From the NCBI RefSeq assembly GCF_000741255.1, contig NZ_JGZB01000004.1, positions 372,001 through 436,000 of the forward strand: a stretch of DNA of 64,000 nucleotides. Reading direction: 5' to 3'. This document shows positions 63,620-64,000 of this stretch, piece by piece. Every line of letters begins with the position of its first letter. The stretch's first letter is position 1. The notes under the pieces were generated by a model. That model saw nothing but the letters and a program-made list of their open reading frames with translations. It ran no database searches and was not told where the DNA came from. A program made the position numbers and the translations under genes. The DNA is from Bifidobacterium magnum. GTDB taxonomy: Bacteria > Actinomycetota > Actinomycetes > Actinomycetales > Bifidobacteriaceae.

Positions 63620-64000
63620 ATGGCATATTCGGCTGCGCTTAAAACGGGAATCGGCGCATTGCGACGTCAACTTGAACGCTGGAACCTCGGACGCCAATCC
63701 GCCCAATTCGCACAACACGGGCACCATGAGCCAGCCCCCCGACGCGCCGCTGCTGCTTGTGGCATGCTCGGGCGGCCGCGATTCGCTGGCGCTTGCCGCC
63801 GTGGCCCATATCGTGTGCGCGGCATGGGGATTGCGGTGCGGAGCCGTACTCGTGGACCACCAGCTCCAAGAAGGCTCGCATGAGGTAAGCTGGCACGCCG
63901 CCGAACAATGCCGGGAACTCGGACTTGATCCCGTGGTGGTGGTGCCCGTAACTGTGACGGCAAGCGGCCAAGGAGAGGAAGCGGACGCGCGCGCCTCACG
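63620..64000 (+). CDS. tilS: tRNA(Ile)-lysidine synthase, 5' part, reading frame broken (partial)
   Basis: Converts C34 of tRNA-Ile(CAU) to lysidine. The N-terminus (MAYSAALKTGIGALRRQL, then FAQHGHHEPAP) is read from the ATG at 63620 with AAAGGCGG upstream. The ATP-pyrophosphatase part follows in another frame: LLLVACSGGRDSLALAA (PP-loop SGGRDS) and GLRCGAVLVDHQLQEGS. The frames join at a C6 tract (63735-63740), where five C would give a continuous protein. TilS is normally essential, which argues for a sequence error or efficient slippage over a dead gene. The gene runs off the window. Confidence 0.85.

Overview
The window looks like a contiguous piece of a Bifidobacterium (Bifidobacteriaceae, high-GC Actinobacteria) chromosome. 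The evidence is the gene order at the left end (end of rplQ, truA, tRNA-Ser, lipoprotein, nusA, infB, rbfA, truB, ribF), an actinobacterial bS22-type micro-ribosomal protein, mycobacterial-type serC, adjacent gpmA/phoU/senX3-like genes, fermentative and sugar-transport genes with no respiratory chain in view, and many genes whose start codon lies only 6-8 nt after a TANNNT -10 box, as expected of leaderless mRNAs. I cannot fix the species from the sequence alone. I saw no prophage, insertion sequence or CRISPR array.

Layout: 0-10 kb is the translation block (truA to ribF), with tRNA-Ser(CGA). 10-21 kb runs radA (frame broken), a membrane protein, tRNA-Ser(UGA), serS, a diacylglycerol-kinase-like gene, pgm divergent from a fused IIBCA PTS permease, rnhA, rpiA and the 29-residue bS22 gene. 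21-29 kb holds a metallophosphoesterase, a membrane-anchored alpha/beta hydrolase, an uncharacterised pair of overlapping genes (TPR-DUF4037 nucleotidyltransferase-like plus DUF4125), an iron-type polyol dehydrogenase and a DUF1295 protein. 29-41 kb holds tRNA-Pro, lysS, menA, gpmA, a quinone-reductase-like gene, oleate hydratase, phoU, a SenX3-like sensor that has lost its phosphoacceptor histidine, and manA. 41-51 kb holds serC, two secreted cell-wall hydrolases (CHAP and NlpC/P60), a universal stress protein, an OsmC-like protein, thyA-folA-phosphatase, galE and trmB.

51-58 kb is an accessory-looking stretch bounded by tRNA genes: tRNA-Glu x2, a three-gene ascorbate-type PTS, about 1 kb with no credible protein but several strong nested helices (candidate large structured RNA), tRNA-Asp x2 and tRNA-Phe, about 450 bp of degenerate AT-rich palindromic repeats, then a sugar:H+ symporter behind a leader of four hairpins. 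58-64 kb holds an envelope block: glycosyltransferase, AI-2E family permease, processive GT2 glycosyltransferase, D-Ala-D-Ala carboxypeptidase and the start of tilS.

Three signals run through the whole window. First, a 51-52 bp palindromic element occurs four times in 3' intergenic positions. Second, three genes (radA, tilS, and probably the AI-2E permease) change frame at the same heptamer, G followed by six C, always as if one C too many; this is either an assembly error or recurrent slippage. Third, there is the TANNNT-N7-ATG leaderless start signature. All functional calls are from reading motifs by eye; no database search was run.
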